A DNA stretch of 64,000 nt from Rhodobacterales bacterium RIFCSPHIGHO2_02_FULL_62_130 (GCA_001828855.1 MHZT01000047.1:84056-148055), one strand, 5' to 3'. Counted from the first letter of the stretch, positions 18,488 to 26,868 are shown. Numbers and translations: made by a program. The notes: a model not told the origin generated them from the sequence alone.

Positions 18488-18718
18488 GTGAGCAGCGAAG
18501 TCTGGAACCGCGACGAGGTGCAAAGCCCCTGTGTCAAACTCTGCGTCGTGCATCCCGAAGAACGCATCTGCGTCGGCTGCTACCGCTCCATCGACGAAAT
18601 TTCGGCATGGTCACGCCTGACCCCAGCCGAGCGCACGGCGATCATGGCCGAATTGCCCGCCCGCGCCCCACGCCTGCAAAAACGTCGAGGCGGCAGGGGC
18701 GCACGTCTTTCAAGCTGA
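18488..18718 (+). CDS. DUF1289 small cysteine-rich protein
   Basis: 76 residues from a GTG at 18488, one base past the ruvX stop, with GGCGGAG upstream. SPCVKLCVVHPEERICVGCYRSIDEISAW carries the four cysteines of the DUF1289 domain, followed by LTPAERTAIMAELPAR. The family is probably a metal-binding Fe-S or zinc protein; the function is not established. It ends in a basic tail. Confidence 0.85.
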   Translation: MSSEVWNRDEVQSPCVKLCVVHPEERICVGCYRSIDEISAWSRLTPAERTAIMAELPARAPRLQKRRGGRGARLSS

Positions 18719-18745
18719 CCCCCTCTTTGCCATCGCGCAGATGCC

Positions 18746-18846
18746 TCCGGCGGGAGTATTTGGGCCAAGATGAAACCCGCGCCACAGCCATGTGACAAGC
18801 GGTTCCCCCGATCCTCTTTGCAAAAATATCCCCGCCGGAGGCCTGA
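18746..18846. repeat. Facing copies of a Rhodobacteraceae intergenic element
   Basis: TGCCTCCGGCGGGAGTATTTG near 18745-18765 and, in the opposite orientation, AAAATATCCCCGCCGGAGGCC near 18825-18845 are two copies of the same short element. They form an inverted pair in the convergent gap between the DUF1289 gene and the dioxygenase-like gene and may act as a bidirectional terminator. Confidence 0.7.
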
Positions 18847-18864
18847 GTCTGCCCCAAGCGCGGC

Positions 18865-19605
18865 CTAAGGCTTTTCAACCCACTCAAAAACCGACGCCAA
18901 AACGGGCCGGAAATACGCAATGATCCGGCCTTCGGGCGGGGCGCTGGCGCCTTTGGCCCAAGGGGCGACGCCGTGGACCAGCAGGCGATGCAGCAAGGTG
19001 GCCTGACCGGGGCGGCTTGGCACTTCGACGCGGCGGCAGGTTTCGAACACCTGCGCGCGGGCGGCTTGGTAGGCAGCGGTGATATCGATATTGCCCCAGC
19101 TTTCGGGCGGATGGTCGGCCAAGGCAGCGCGCAGGGCGTGACGGATGATCTTGTGGCTGCCCTCCCACACCACCAAGGGGGCCGCATCGGGACTGCAACC
19201 GGTCAGCGGCAGGCCCAGAATCCAGCCATGCGGCTCTTTGATCATCCGGCGTTTCCCGGCACCTATGGCCAGCAGACCGTCAAGATGCGCGGCATCGCGG
19301 TTGCGGCGAAAGCGGAAGGCGGCCTCGGTTTCGTCGGGTGAGGGGCGCGGGTAATCGGGGTAAACGGCAGAAAGCTGGCCCCGGTGCAGCGGTTCCGGCG
19401 CAAGCCCCACCGCGTCCCAAGGAAAGGCCACACCCGAAACCGACCCGTCCGGCGCATTCGGCAGCAGGTCCAGCCCCACCGCCCAAGTGCCGCCACAGCG
19501 CAGCGGTTGATCCGTGGTCGCAAGGGCCGCGACGGCAACCGGCAAAGCGGCCTCGGCCCAAGCCGCAATCGCCGGATGCGGCCCGATCTGGCGCCAGCCT
19601 ACCAC
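18865..19605 (-). CDS. Phytanoyl-CoA dioxygenase-like protein (putative)
   Basis: 246 residues from a GTG at 19605 (MVGWRQIGPHPAIAAW), with GGAAGG eight bases upstream; it overlaps the stop of the TSUP permease gene, so it is probably coupled to it. Possible iron ligands are visible as AAHLDGLLA (His-x-Asp) and a distal His in LVHGVAPW followed by an Arg in RIIAYFRPV, the order seen in Fe(II)/2-oxoglutarate dioxygenases of the PhyH type. The overall similarity could not be tested; the substrate is unknown. Confidence 0.6.
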   Translation of the reverse strand: MVGWRQIGPHPAIAAWAEAALPVAVAALATTDQPLRCGGTWAVGLDLLPNAPDGSVSGVAFPWDAVGLAPEPLHRGQLSAVYPDYPRPSPDETEAAFRFRRNRDAAHLDGLLAIGAGKRRMIKEPHGWILGLPLTGCSPDAAPLVVWEGSHKIIRHALRAALADHPPESWGNIDITAAYQAARAQVFETCRRVEVPSRPGQATLLHRLLVHGVAPWAKGASAPPEGRIIAYFRPVLASVFEWVEKP

Positions 19606-20417
19606 CCGATCACCTTCCGCAGCATATTCAGTGCCACCAGCGTGATGAACACCGCAAAGGCCCGCTTTAGCGGACGCGCGTCCATCGCATGTGCCAACCG
19701 CACCCCCCAAGGCGTTGTGATCATCGTGGTGCCGATCACCACCAGAAAGGCCGGAAGGTTGATCGCCCCCACCGTATAGGGCGGCGCGTTTTCAATCGGC
19801 AGGAACAGGAACCCCAGCACCGAGGGCACCGCGATCAGCACCCCGAACCCCGCAGCCGTCGCCACGGCGCGGTGGATCGGGACAGCATAAAGGCTCATCA
19901 GAGGCACGCCGAAAGTGCCGCCTCCAATCCCCATCATCGCCGAGAAGAAGGCCAGCGCAAAGGCCATCCCGCCGCGCGCAGGCTGCCCCGGCATCGCCGC
20001 CCCCAGTCGCCACTGCGGTCGCCCGAAGGCCATATATAGCCCCGCCAGCCCCGCCAGCACCCCGAACACCACCTGCAACACCACCGATTTCACCGAGGAC
20101 GCCACCAGCGTCCCGATCAGCGCGCCCGCGATGATGAACGCCGCCCAGTCCTTCAGGATCTGCCAGTCCACCGCGCCCTTCTTGTGATGCGACATCACCG
20201 ACCGCGGCGAGGTCACCACGATGGTCGCCAAAGAAGTCGCCACGCAAATCTGCATCAGTTGCGCGCCGCCATAGCCCAGATGGGAGAACGCATAAAAGAA
20301 CGCAGGCACCAGCACAATGCCGCCGCCCACGCCCAAAAGCCCTGCGATCACCCCCGCCAAGGCCCCGATTGCCAGCAAAAGTGCAACCATTGGCAGCAGG
20401 GTGGCAAGATCGGGCAT
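19599..20417 (-). CDS. TauE/SafE-family (TSUP) membrane permease
   Basis: 272 residues, mostly hydrophobic with about eight segments. GLLGVGGGIVLVPAFFY near residue 28 and the second-half counterpart SAMMGIGGGTFGVPLMS are the duplicated TSUP signatures. Members export or import sulfite, sulfoacetate or other organosulfonates across the inner membrane; the substrate here is unknown. ATG 20417 has CGGAGG upstream. Confidence 0.88.
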   Translation of the reverse strand: MPDLATLLPMVALLLAIGALAGVIAGLLGVGGGIVLVPAFFYAFSHLGYGGAQLMQICVATSLATIVVTSPRSVMSHHKKGAVDWQILKDWAAFIIAGALIGTLVASSVKSVVLQVVFGVLAGLAGLYMAFGRPQWRLGAAMPGQPARGGMAFALAFFSAMMGIGGGTFGVPLMSLYAVPIHRAVATAAGFGVLIAVPSVLGFLFLPIENAPPYTVGAINLPAFLVVIGTTMITTPWGVRLAHAMDARPLKRAFAVFITLVALNMLRKVIGW

Positions 20418-20542
20418 GGCAACCTCCGTGATTTGCCCAAGGCTTAGCTTGATGCGCGCGGCAATGCCAGAGCGTAGCGGTGCCGGGTTGCGGGGCGCGG
20501 GCTTAAAGGTTAGCTTGTGATATAACTTTCAGGAAAGCCTCT

Positions 20543-21742
20543 ATGTCCAACAGCATTGCCCGCCCCGCCCTTGTGCTGGGGCTTTTGTCCTGCATTGGCC
20601 CGTTTGCGATCGACATGTATCTGCCCGCGATGCCCGCCATTGGCACGGATCTGTCGGCCACGGTTCAGGACATGCAAGGCACCATCACCGCCTATTTCGT
20701 GGCCTTTGGCCTTGCCCAACTGGTCTATGGGCCTTGGGCGGATCAGGCGGGGCGCAAGACCCCGCTTTACGCCGGAATTGCGATATTTTGCCTTGGAACC
20801 CTGCTGTGCATGATGGCCCCGTCGGGGGCGATGCTGTCGGCGGGGCGCTTTGTGCAGGGGCTTGGCGGGGCGGCCCTGATGGTGGTGCCGCGCGCGATCA
20901 TCCGCGATATGTCCACGGGAAACGAGGCCACGCGGTTGATGGCGGCCATGATGCTGGTGTTTTCCGTCTCGCCCATGCTGGCGCCCTTGGCGGGATCTGG
21001 GTTGCTGTTGGTCACGGGCTGGCGCGGGATTTTCGCGGCCCTTCTGGTCGCAGCGATGTTCAGCGTGGCGCTGCTGCGCTTTGGGCAACCTGAAACCCTG
21101 CCCCCTGCCCTGCGGCAACGCTTTCACGCTGCAGACACGCTGCGCGCGGCCAAGCGGTTGCTGACGGATCGCGGCTTTGTCGCGCTGACCTTCCTTGGGG
21201 CCTTTGGCATGGCGAGTTTCTTCGTCTTTCTGGCCTCGGCGGCCTATGTCTATACCGAAAGCTTCGGGCTTTCCCCCACCGGATTCTCGCTGGCCTTTGC
21301 GGTGAATGCGATCAGCTTTATCGGAGCCTCGCAGGCGGCCGGTCCCTTGGGGCTGCGTTTTGGCGCGATGCGGGTGATGCGGGTGGCGACCTTGGGCTTT
21401 GCGGTCTTTACCGTTGGCTTGGCAGCGCTGGCCGTGACTCAAGGCGTCGGGCTTTATACCTGCATCATCGGGCTGGCCTTGGGCAATGCCTGCCTTGGCA
21501 TGGTGATCCCCACGACGATGGTGATGGCGCTGGACGATCACGGCGATATTGCCGGACTGGCCTCATCGCTGGGCGGCACCTTGCAGATGCTGACGGGGGG
21601 CGTGATCGTGGCGGCGATGGGACCGTTCTTTTCCGCCGATCCCGCACCGATGATCGTGGTGATCGCGTCTTGCGCGGTGGTGGCGCTGCTGCTGTCGCGC
21701 CTGACACGCGCGCCTCAGCCGAAGGCCGCTGCGGCCTCTTGA
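20543..21742 (+). CDS. Bcr/CflA-family MFS drug exporter
   Basis: 399 residues with twelve expected membrane helices. The N-terminal GLLSCIGPFAIDMYLPAMP and the MFS loop LVYGPWADQAGRKTPLY followed by RFVQGLGGAALMVVPRAIIRD are characteristic of Bcr/CflA drug-proton antiporters. The ATG at 20543 has AGGAAAG. The 3' end overlaps the convergent dusA end by 28 bases. Confidence 0.92.
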   Translation: MSNSIARPALVLGLLSCIGPFAIDMYLPAMPAIGTDLSATVQDMQGTITAYFVAFGLAQLVYGPWADQAGRKTPLYAGIAIFCLGTLLCMMAPSGAMLSAGRFVQGLGGAALMVVPRAIIRDMSTGNEATRLMAAMMLVFSVSPMLAPLAGSGLLLVTGWRGIFAALLVAAMFSVALLRFGQPETLPPALRQRFHAADTLRAAKRLLTDRGFVALTFLGAFGMASFFVFLASAAYVYTESFGLSPTGFSLAFAVNAISFIGASQAAGPLGLRFGAMRVMRVATLGFAVFTVGLAALAVTQGVGLYTCIIGLALGNACLGMVIPTTMVMALDDHGDIAGLASSLGGTLQMLTGGVIVAAMGPFFSADPAPMIVVIASCAVVALLLSRLTRAPQPKAAAAS

Positions 21743-22746
21743 ACCTCGGCCAAGGCGGCATCCAGAAGGGCAAGCCCGGCACCGGGCTTGTTCGCGCCCT
21801 CGGACAGAACGCGACGCCACCCCCGCGCGCCGGGACGGCCCGCAAAGAGGCCCAGCATATGCCGGGTGATCTGATGCAGCCGCCCGCCCTGCGCCAGATG
21901 CGCGGCGATATAGGGGCGCAAACTGTCCAAGACCTGCACCGCATCGGGGGCATAGGTATCGCCCCACAGCGCATCTGCCCCGATCAGCGCCGTCGCCGGA
22001 TCATGATAGGCCGCGCGCCCCAGCATCACCCCGTCTAGCCCCTGATCCAGCAGATCTTTGGCCTGTGCCAGACTGGTAATGCCACCATTGATGCAGATGG
22101 TCAGATGCGGAAACGCCGCCTTCATCCGCCGCACGATGTCGTAATTCAGCGGCGGAATCTCGCGGTTTTCCTTGGGGCTTAGGCCTTGCAGCCAAGCCTT
22201 GCGGGCGTGGATGATGAAATGGGTGACACCTGCCGCCGAGACTTTCTCAAGGAAATCCGGCAGCACCACCTCGGGGTCTTGCTCATCCACGCCGATCCGG
22301 CATTTCACCGTCACAGGCACGTCCGACTCCGCGATCATCGCCGCCACGCAATCGGCCACCAGCGCGGGCCGCTCCATCAGAACCGCGCCGAAACAGCCCG
22401 ACTGCACACGGTCTGACGGGCAGCCGACGTTCAGGTTGATCTCGTCATAGCCCCAATCACGGGCGATCCGCACCGCCTGCCCCAACTCGCGCGGGTCCGA
22501 CCCACCCAGTTGCAGCGCGATAGGGTGTTCCTCTGCGCTATAATCCAGCAGCCGCGCCTTCGGCCCATGCAGCACCGCCGGAGCCGTCACCATTTCCGTA
22601 TAAAGCATCGCCCGCCGCGTCATGGCACGATGAAACATCCGGCAATGACGATCCGTCCAGTCCATCATCGGGGCAATACTAAGCCGAAACGCCTTGTAAT
22701 CATTGGCTTTTTCTTGCGTCACAATAGGTTGAGCCAGACTTTCCAC
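21715..22746 (-). CDS. dusA: tRNA-dihydrouridine synthase A, with a phage-supplied N-terminus
   Basis: Up to 343 residues. FMN enzyme that reduces U20/U20a of tRNAs. The core is intact: APMMDWTDRHCR, NLNVGCPSDRVQSGCFGAV with the catalytic Cys, and THFIIHARKAWLQGLSP. The prophage is integrated at the codons for APMMD, so the first ~28 residues now come from phage DNA. GTG starts exist at 22746 and 22722, both without a clear ribosome-binding site. The former native start lies at 63468, beyond attR. The fold is complete, but its expression is now set by phage sequence. Confidence 0.92.
   Translation of the reverse strand: MESLAQPIVTQEKANDYKAFRLSIAPMMDWTDRHCRMFHRAMTRRAMLYTEMVTAPAVLHGPKARLLDYSAEEHPIALQLGGSDPRELGQAVRIARDWGYDEINLNVGCPSDRVQSGCFGAVLMERPALVADCVAAMIAESDVPVTVKCRIGVDEQDPEVVLPDFLEKVSAAGVTHFIIHARKAWLQGLSPKENREIPPLNYDIVRRMKAAFPHLTICINGGITSLAQAKDLLDQGLDGVMLGRAAYHDPATALIGADALWGDTYAPDAVQVLDSLRPYIAAHLAQGGRLHQITRHMLGLFAGRPGARGWRRVLSEGANKPGAGLALLDAALAEVQEAAAAFG
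22655..22674 (-). other. attL core within dusA
   Basis: The segment GTCCAGTCCATCATCGGGGC encodes the APMMDW motif of DusA on the minus strand and matches attR at 17 of 20 positions, including an uninterrupted TCCATCATCGG. The crossover lies somewhere in this block. Confidence 0.85.
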
Positions 22747-22838
22747 TGTAGATTTGTTCCCGTTTTTGCCCGTCCTTGACCGTTCTACAGAAGTCAGTCC
22801 TACAATGTAGCGCCGATTCTGGCTTTGTAGGACCGCCC
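22747..22838. promoter_or_regulatory. Region between dusA and integrase with repeated CTACA/TGTAG motifs
   Basis: In 92 bases the pentamer CTACA or its complement occurs at about 22747, 22785, 22801, 22806 and 22826 (for example CTACAATGTAG at 22801-22811). The repeats lie 75-170 bases from the attL core, where arm-type integrase sites would be expected; CCTACAGACAG recurs near 63320 inside attR. This stretch must also hold the start signals of the hybrid dusA and of the integrase gene. Confidence 0.45.
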
Positions 22839-23906
22839 ATGGGAACGATCACAGCCCGCCCTCGCAAGGACGGAACAACGGGTTATACCGCCCAAATAAA
22901 GATCAAGCGAGGGGGGAGGTTTGTTTTTTCACAAGCCCAGACCTTCGACCGAGAGGCAGCCGCGAAGGCTTGGATCAAGCGAAAGGAAGCGGAACTCGCC
23001 AAGCCGGGGGCGCTGGACGCGGCAATGAAGCCGAAAGGCACCCTGTCTGACACGATTGACGAATACCTGCGTTTGAGCCGGAAGGACATCGGCAAGACCA
23101 AGGCGCAAGTGTTGGATACCATAAAGGGCCACGACCTTGCCTCCAAGGCATTGGCCGACATCAGGTCGCAGGACGTGGTGGCATGGGCGCGGTGGCTTGG
23201 TGAGACGCGCCAGCCCCAGACAGTCCAGAACTACGTCTCGCACCTGTCGGCGGTGTTCTCAGTGGCTCGGGCAGCGTGGGGCCACGACATCGACCGCAAC
23301 ATCATGCGGGATGCAAATGAAACGATGAAGCACTTCGGCATCACGTCGAAAAGCGGAAAGCGCGACCGCAGGCCAACCGTGGATGAAATCAACCGGCTGA
23401 TGGTGCATTTCGTGGACAGGGCCAAGCGCCGGAACTCCATGCCGATGCACCGCGTCATCGCCTTTGCGCTGTATTCATCCCGCCGCCAAGAGGAGATTAC
23501 CCGCATCACATGGGCCGATCTTGAGGAAGGTCGCGTGATGGTGCGGGACATGAAGAACCCCGGAGAGAAGGTAGGCAATGACGTGTGGTGCGCCCTTGTG
23601 CCAGAGGCCGAGGCTATTGCGCGCGCGATGCCTAAACAAGCCGCCCAGATCTTCCCGTTCAGCACCGACGCCATCAGCGCCGCGTTCACTCGCGCTTGCA
23701 AGGTGCTGGATATTGCCGATCTGCACTTTCACGATCTGCGCCATGAAGGGGCATCGCGCCTCTTTGAAATGGGCTGGACGATTCCGCGCGTAGCCGAGGT
23801 GACGGGGCATCGGTCTTGGCAATCCCTGCAACGCTATTCCCACCTTCGACAGACCGGCGATAAGTGGGATGGCTGGGAATGGCTGCCTGTGGTCACCGCG
23901 CCCTGA
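22839..23906 (+). CDS. Tyrosine site-specific integrase (dusA-type prophage)
   Basis: 355 residues from ATG 22839 (MGTITARPRKDGTTGYTAQI), preceded by AGGA; the in-frame extension to 22776 lacks a ribosome site. An N-terminal arm-binding region is followed by a SAM-like core-binding domain (about 75-170) and a catalytic domain with Arg in YSSRRQEEITRITW, His-x-x-Arg in FHDLRHEGASRLF, the second His in VTGHRSWQSL and the tyrosine nucleophile in QRYSHLR. It catalyses insertion into and, with a partner, excision from dusA. Its gene reads away from attL. Confidence 0.93.
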   Translation: MGTITARPRKDGTTGYTAQIKIKRGGRFVFSQAQTFDREAAAKAWIKRKEAELAKPGALDAAMKPKGTLSDTIDEYLRLSRKDIGKTKAQVLDTIKGHDLASKALADIRSQDVVAWARWLGETRQPQTVQNYVSHLSAVFSVARAAWGHDIDRNIMRDANETMKHFGITSKSGKRDRRPTVDEINRLMVHFVDRAKRRNSMPMHRVIAFALYSSRRQEEITRITWADLEEGRVMVRDMKNPGEKVGNDVWCALVPEAEAIARAMPKQAAQIFPFSTDAISAAFTRACKVLDIADLHFHDLRHEGASRLFEMGWTIPRVAEVTGHRSWQSLQRYSHLRQTGDKWDGWEWLPVVTAP

Positions 23907-23916
23907 AACGACAAAA

Positions 23917-23942
23917 AGCCCCCCGCATTGCTGCGAGGGGCT
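23917..23942. terminator. Hairpin after the integrase gene
   Basis: AGCCCCCCGCA pairs with TGCGAGGGGCT around a short TTGC loop, with minor mismatch. On the minus strand it is followed by TTTTTGTCG, so it looks like a better terminator for leftward transcripts than for the integrase itself. Confidence 0.6.
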
Positions 23943-23982
23943 GAGTCCTGATCCTGCCAGACTGAAAATAATTACGCATTGA

Positions 23983-24030
23983 GTAACTTTTCCGCTTGAC
24001 CGCAAGTTACTAATAACGTAACTTATAGGC
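23983..24030 (+). promoter_or_regulatory. Candidate promoter overlapped by GTAACTT repeats
   Basis: TTGACC at 23996-24001 and TAACTT at 24019-24024, 17 bases apart, resemble -35 and -10 boxes. GTAACTT occurs at 23983 and 24018 and its complement AAGTTAC at 24004, so one copy covers the -10 box and the others flank the -35 box. This arrangement suits a repressor-controlled promoter for the gene at 24058. Confidence 0.5.
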
Positions 24031-24057
24031 ATGGAAACGCAGCAGGGAGTTACGCAA

Positions 24058-24384
24058 ATGACCACCTACACCTACACCGCAGCCGGAAACATCGAGACCG
24101 CTGAGAATGATCGCTTTAAGTGGTTTTTCCTCGCTGACTCGTATGTGATGGACAAGGTTGAGGGACGTAGCCTCTATCTCCCCACCGCCGGCTACTCCAA
24201 AGCAACTGGCTTTGGCAGCGATCCCGCCGAAGCAAGCGTTGTGGCCGCAGCGCGCGCCTTTGTCGTCGACATCTACGCCGAAAATCAGCGACTGGAAAAA
24301 GCCCGCATCGACAGCGAGACGTATGACGAAAGCATCTCTGATTGGCTGACCCGCGACATGGACCGCGCCGACAGCAACAACTGA
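24058..24384 (+). CDS. Small acidic phage protein of unknown function
   Basis: 108 residues from ATG 24058, chosen because GGGAG lies eight bases upstream; an ATG at 24031 is possible. The sequence begins TTYTYTAAGNIETAENDRFKW and continues with a lysis-unrelated, mixed alpha-beta pattern ending in acidic DWLTRDMDRADSNN. Its own promoter and a following hairpin suggest independent expression, perhaps in the lysogen. Not recognised. Confidence 0.65.
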   Translation: MTTYTYTAAGNIETAENDRFKWFFLADSYVMDKVEGRSLYLPTAGYSKATGFGSDPAEASVVAAARAFVVDIYAENQRLEKARIDSETYDESISDWLTRDMDRADSNN

Positions 24385-24390
24385 TAAGAG

Positions 24391-24418
24391 TAGGCCCCGC
24401 CATTACTGACGGGGCCTA
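24391..24418 (+). terminator. Hairpin after the 24058 gene
   Basis: TAGGCCCCG and CGGGGCCTA form a perfect 9-bp stem with a ten-base loop six bases past the stop. No U-tract follows, so termination would be weak or factor-assisted. Confidence 0.55.
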
Positions 24419-24515
24419 TGATCTCGGCCAAAGCCAAATCAAACACAGTGCAAGCTTAGATCCACCGGAGCGCGATGCCCGCTCCAACCACCCCCAAAGC
24501 CGCAAGGAGGCTGAC

Positions 24516-24782
24516 GTGACCAATAACACCGATCACCAGATCAAAGTCAACCGCGCCGTAAAGATGAGCGCCATCGGGTCGCACCCCCGCAGCGCGTCCG
24601 CCATGCTGGGCGCAATCCCCGATGATGTGATCGCGGCACTGCCAGCCCGCCTCATCGCGCAGATGATCGACGCCAACTGGCAGTTGGCACAGGCCAGCAA
24701 GGCCCTTGCCGTGCGGGACGCCATCGCTGAGGGCATGATCTGGGATGCCGCGCAGGCCAGCCATAGGGATATCGCAGCATGA
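24516..24782 (+). CDS. Small phage protein of unknown function
   Basis: 88 residues from a GTG at 24516 with AAGGAGG five bases upstream. It is helical in its middle (ALPARLIAQMIDANWQLAQASKALAVRDAIAEGMIW). The stop overlaps the start of the next HTH gene as ATGA, so the two are co-translated and may work together. Not recognised. Confidence 0.65.
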   Translation: MTNNTDHQIKVNRAVKMSAIGSHPRSASAMLGAIPDDVIAALPARLIAQMIDANWQLAQASKALAVRDAIAEGMIWDAAQASHRDIAA

Positions 24783-24973
24783 CACCCGCAGAGTTTCGCA
24801 CGGCCCGCAAGTCATTGGGCCTAACGGGCGAGGAGATCGCAGTCTACCTTGGGTATGGCTCAAAAACGCGGGTCAGCGCCGTCGAAAACGGTGAGACCGT
24901 GCCCACACAGACTGCCATCATCATGCAGTATTTGCTGATCACGCCGCGTGACCAGTGGATAAAATGCCCCTGA
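24779..24973 (+). CDS. Small XRE-like HTH protein
   Basis: 64 residues. FRTARKSLGLTGEEIAVYLGYGSKTRVSAVENG has the spacing of a Cro/C1-type helix-turn-helix (LTGEEIAVYLG, then the recognition-like SKTRVSAVENG), followed by a short tail. Coupled by ATGA to the preceding 88-residue protein. Probably a DNA-binding regulator; the GTAACTT motifs upstream are possible targets, by inference only. Confidence 0.65.
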   Translation: MTPAEFRTARKSLGLTGEEIAVYLGYGSKTRVSAVENGETVPTQTAIIMQYLLITPRDQWIKCP

Positions 24974-24979
24974 TCGCAG

Positions 24980-25090
24980 TCAGTCGGAGGCCAGCGCCGC
25001 CACCCGTCCCGCGCACTCACGCAAGGCTGATCGGTCACACCCCCACAGCACCGAGACATCCCGATCTGACAGCGCACGATGTTGCAGCAT
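24980..25090 (-). CDS. 36-residue ORF sharing a motif with the Rz1-like lipoprotein, possibly a remnant
   Basis: ATG 25090 to TGA 24980. HRALSDRDVSVLWGCDRSALREC matches, apart from a few changes, the C-terminal half of the Rz1-like protein at 27638-27841 (RALSDRD then WG-DRSALREC). The frame stays open another 17 codons upstream but has no start there and no ribosome site, so this may be the tail of a decayed duplicate rather than a working gene. Confidence 0.4.
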   Translation of the reverse strand: MLQHRALSDRDVSVLWGCDRSALRECAGRVAALASD

Positions 25091-25144
25091 TTGTGGCGTA
25101 AGCCGCGCATAGAAATCGAGGCTGTGCGCGCATGTTCACCCCGC

Positions 25145-25435
25145 TCAAATGCTGGTCTGGATGGTCAGCGCCTCATCCACGACAGTCTGCACCACGCCCG
25201 AGACTGTCACGCGCACCTGCAACTGATAGACGCCCGCCGACAGGGTGCCAGCCGCGAACAGCACCCGCACCGTGTCGGTATCCTCGATAGTCGCCACACC
25301 TTCGACCGTCGCGGCCCCAGCCTTAGCGGCATGGGCTACGACCGTGCCGCCGGTCAGCGACGTGATCCCTGCCCCCGCCTCGAATGTCACCGGCACGGTG
25401 ATGTCCAGTGTATCTGCCGCCCATGATCTGCTCAT
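25145..25435 (-). CDS. Small beta-rich phage tail-associated protein
   Basis: 96 residues from ATG 25435, which overlaps the stop of the repetitive tail protein as ATGA. The pattern LDITVPVTFEAGAG...VYQLQVRVTVSGVVQTVVDEAL is an Ig-like or beta-sandwich strand alternation. As the last well-supported gene of the leftward late region it is probably a virion or fibre accessory. Not recognised. Confidence 0.6.
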   Translation of the reverse strand: MSRSWAADTLDITVPVTFEAGAGITSLTGGTVVAHAAKAGAATVEGVATIEDTDTVRVLFAAGTLSAGVYQLQVRVTVSGVVQTVVDEALTIQTSI

Positions 25436-26856
25436 GCCGCCCTCCAAATTCCGTTGATGACATGGCCTGAGACGCGGCCCGCGATGCGGCTGGCCGCGAC
25501 GATCCCAGACACGCTATGACCCCGCGCGACACCGGCCACTGTGTTGGCCTGCACAGTGCCAGCGATGGTGACAGCCGAAACCACACCCGCGATCTGCAGG
25601 GTGGTGACGCGCGAAACGATACTTCCCACCGCCTGCCCCGTGACCTCGGCAGAGCCGTCCAGACTGCCACGCACCTGCACCGCGGCTATCGCAGATCCGC
25701 TGATGGACGCCTCGCCCTGCGCCGATGATGTGACGGCCACCGATGCGGCAGCCTCGCCGGTGATGGTGACAGCCCCAGCCGCAGCGGCGCTGACCTGCAC
25801 AGAGCCAATCGCTGACCCTGTAACGCTGACCTCACCTGATGCGGCGCCAGTGATGCCGGAATCGCCGACCGTGCCAGTGGCCGACCCCGTGACAGTAGCC
25901 TCTCCCGACCATACCGCACTGACCTGCACGGATGCGCTGGCTGTGCCGGTGATTGAGGTTTCGCCCGCCATGACAGCAGAGACGGACACAGCCCCAGAGG
26001 CAGCGCCGCTGATCGATGCTGCGCCATCTGCCGAGGCCGAAACCGCGACAGACCCCGCCGCCGATCCGGTCAGGCCGACCGTGCCAGATCCTGCCGCCGC
26101 AACCGCGACCGAGGCGCTGGCCGATCCTGTTACGTCAGCCGTTCCGCTTGCAGTCCCAGTGACGCCAGAGGAAGCCGCAGGCCGCAGCGCCATCGTGACG
26201 GAGGCGTTGGAGTAGGTCGCGCTGTCAGATGCGCCGAAGGTCCATGCTGCCGGATCATATGCGCCAGAGGTCCACTCGACATACCCCATGCCCGAAGTGC
26301 AGTCGGTGTAGAGTGAAGTCCGCGCCACCTGCGTCCGAAAGTTCGATAGGTATGATGCCGCAAGCGTCCCGCTGGTGTCGCCCTTGTGTGCCGACATTCC
26401 GGCAACCACAATGACCGCGCCTGATGTTACAGGCGTGATCGAAGGCGGGTTCGGAATGGCACTGTCTATTCCCGTATTTGTTGTGGACGCGACATCAAAT
26501 GCCGTTGTGTCGTCCACCCCTCGAAAGACCTGAACGCAAACAATGCCAGGAACGCCAGCAGACCCTGTGCCACTTACTTGCACAGAAGCATCTGGTGATG
26601 CACCCATGCGCTTCCATGACAGCGACAGGTTTGCATCCGCATCAGTGTCATTCGAATAAAGTTCTGCAATTTCAGAATATCCGGTAGTTAATACACCGAT
26701 GGACACATCAGAGGTATTAGTCAGCGCAACGGAGACTAACACCATATCACCATCAGCAGGCGCGGAGGCCAATCCACCTGTCAATGCGAAGGTGACAGTC
26801 GTGCTGCCTGAGGCACTCAGCGCCTGCGTCTGCCCGCCGACATATTCAATCGCCAT
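25432..26856 (-). CDS. Repetitive beta-structured tail or fibre protein
   Basis: 474 residues. Residues 1-225 look like a globular beta domain (Ser/Thr/Gly rich). From residue 242 an exact 20-residue repeat starts at 242, 262, 282, 302, 322, 345, 365, 385 and 405 with consensus (V/I)TGSA-(A/G)SVxVSAxxxGEAS; one unit (322-344) is altered. From 423 to the end the period switches to nine residues (starts 423, 432, 441, 450, 459, 468), consensus AGxVxAxxV. Such short periods suggest a beta-helix or beta-roll stalk. Placed after the lysis cassette, it may be a late-added host-recognition fibre. Confidence 0.75.
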   Translation of the reverse strand: MAIEYVGGQTQALSASGSTTVTFALTGGLASAPADGDMVLVSVALTNTSDVSIGVLTTGYSEIAELYSNDTDADANLSLSWKRMGASPDASVQVSGTGSAGVPGIVCVQVFRGVDDTTAFDVASTTNTGIDSAIPNPPSITPVTSGAVIVVAGMSAHKGDTSGTLAASYLSNFRTQVARTSLYTDCTSGMGYVEWTSGAYDPAAWTFGASDSATYSNASVTMALRPAASSGVTGTASGTADVTGSASASVAVAAAGSGTVGLTGSAAGSVAVSASADGAASISGAASGAVSVSAVMAGETSITGTASASVQVSAVWSGEATVTGSATGTVGDSGITGAASGEVSVTGSAIGSVQVSAAAAGAVTITGEAAASVAVTSSAQGEASISGSAIAAVQVRGSLDGSAEVTGQAVGSIVSRVTTLQIAGVVSAVTIAGTVQANTVAGVARGHSVSGIVAASRIAGRVSGHVINGIWRAA

Positions 26857-26868
26857 GCGTCAGACCCC

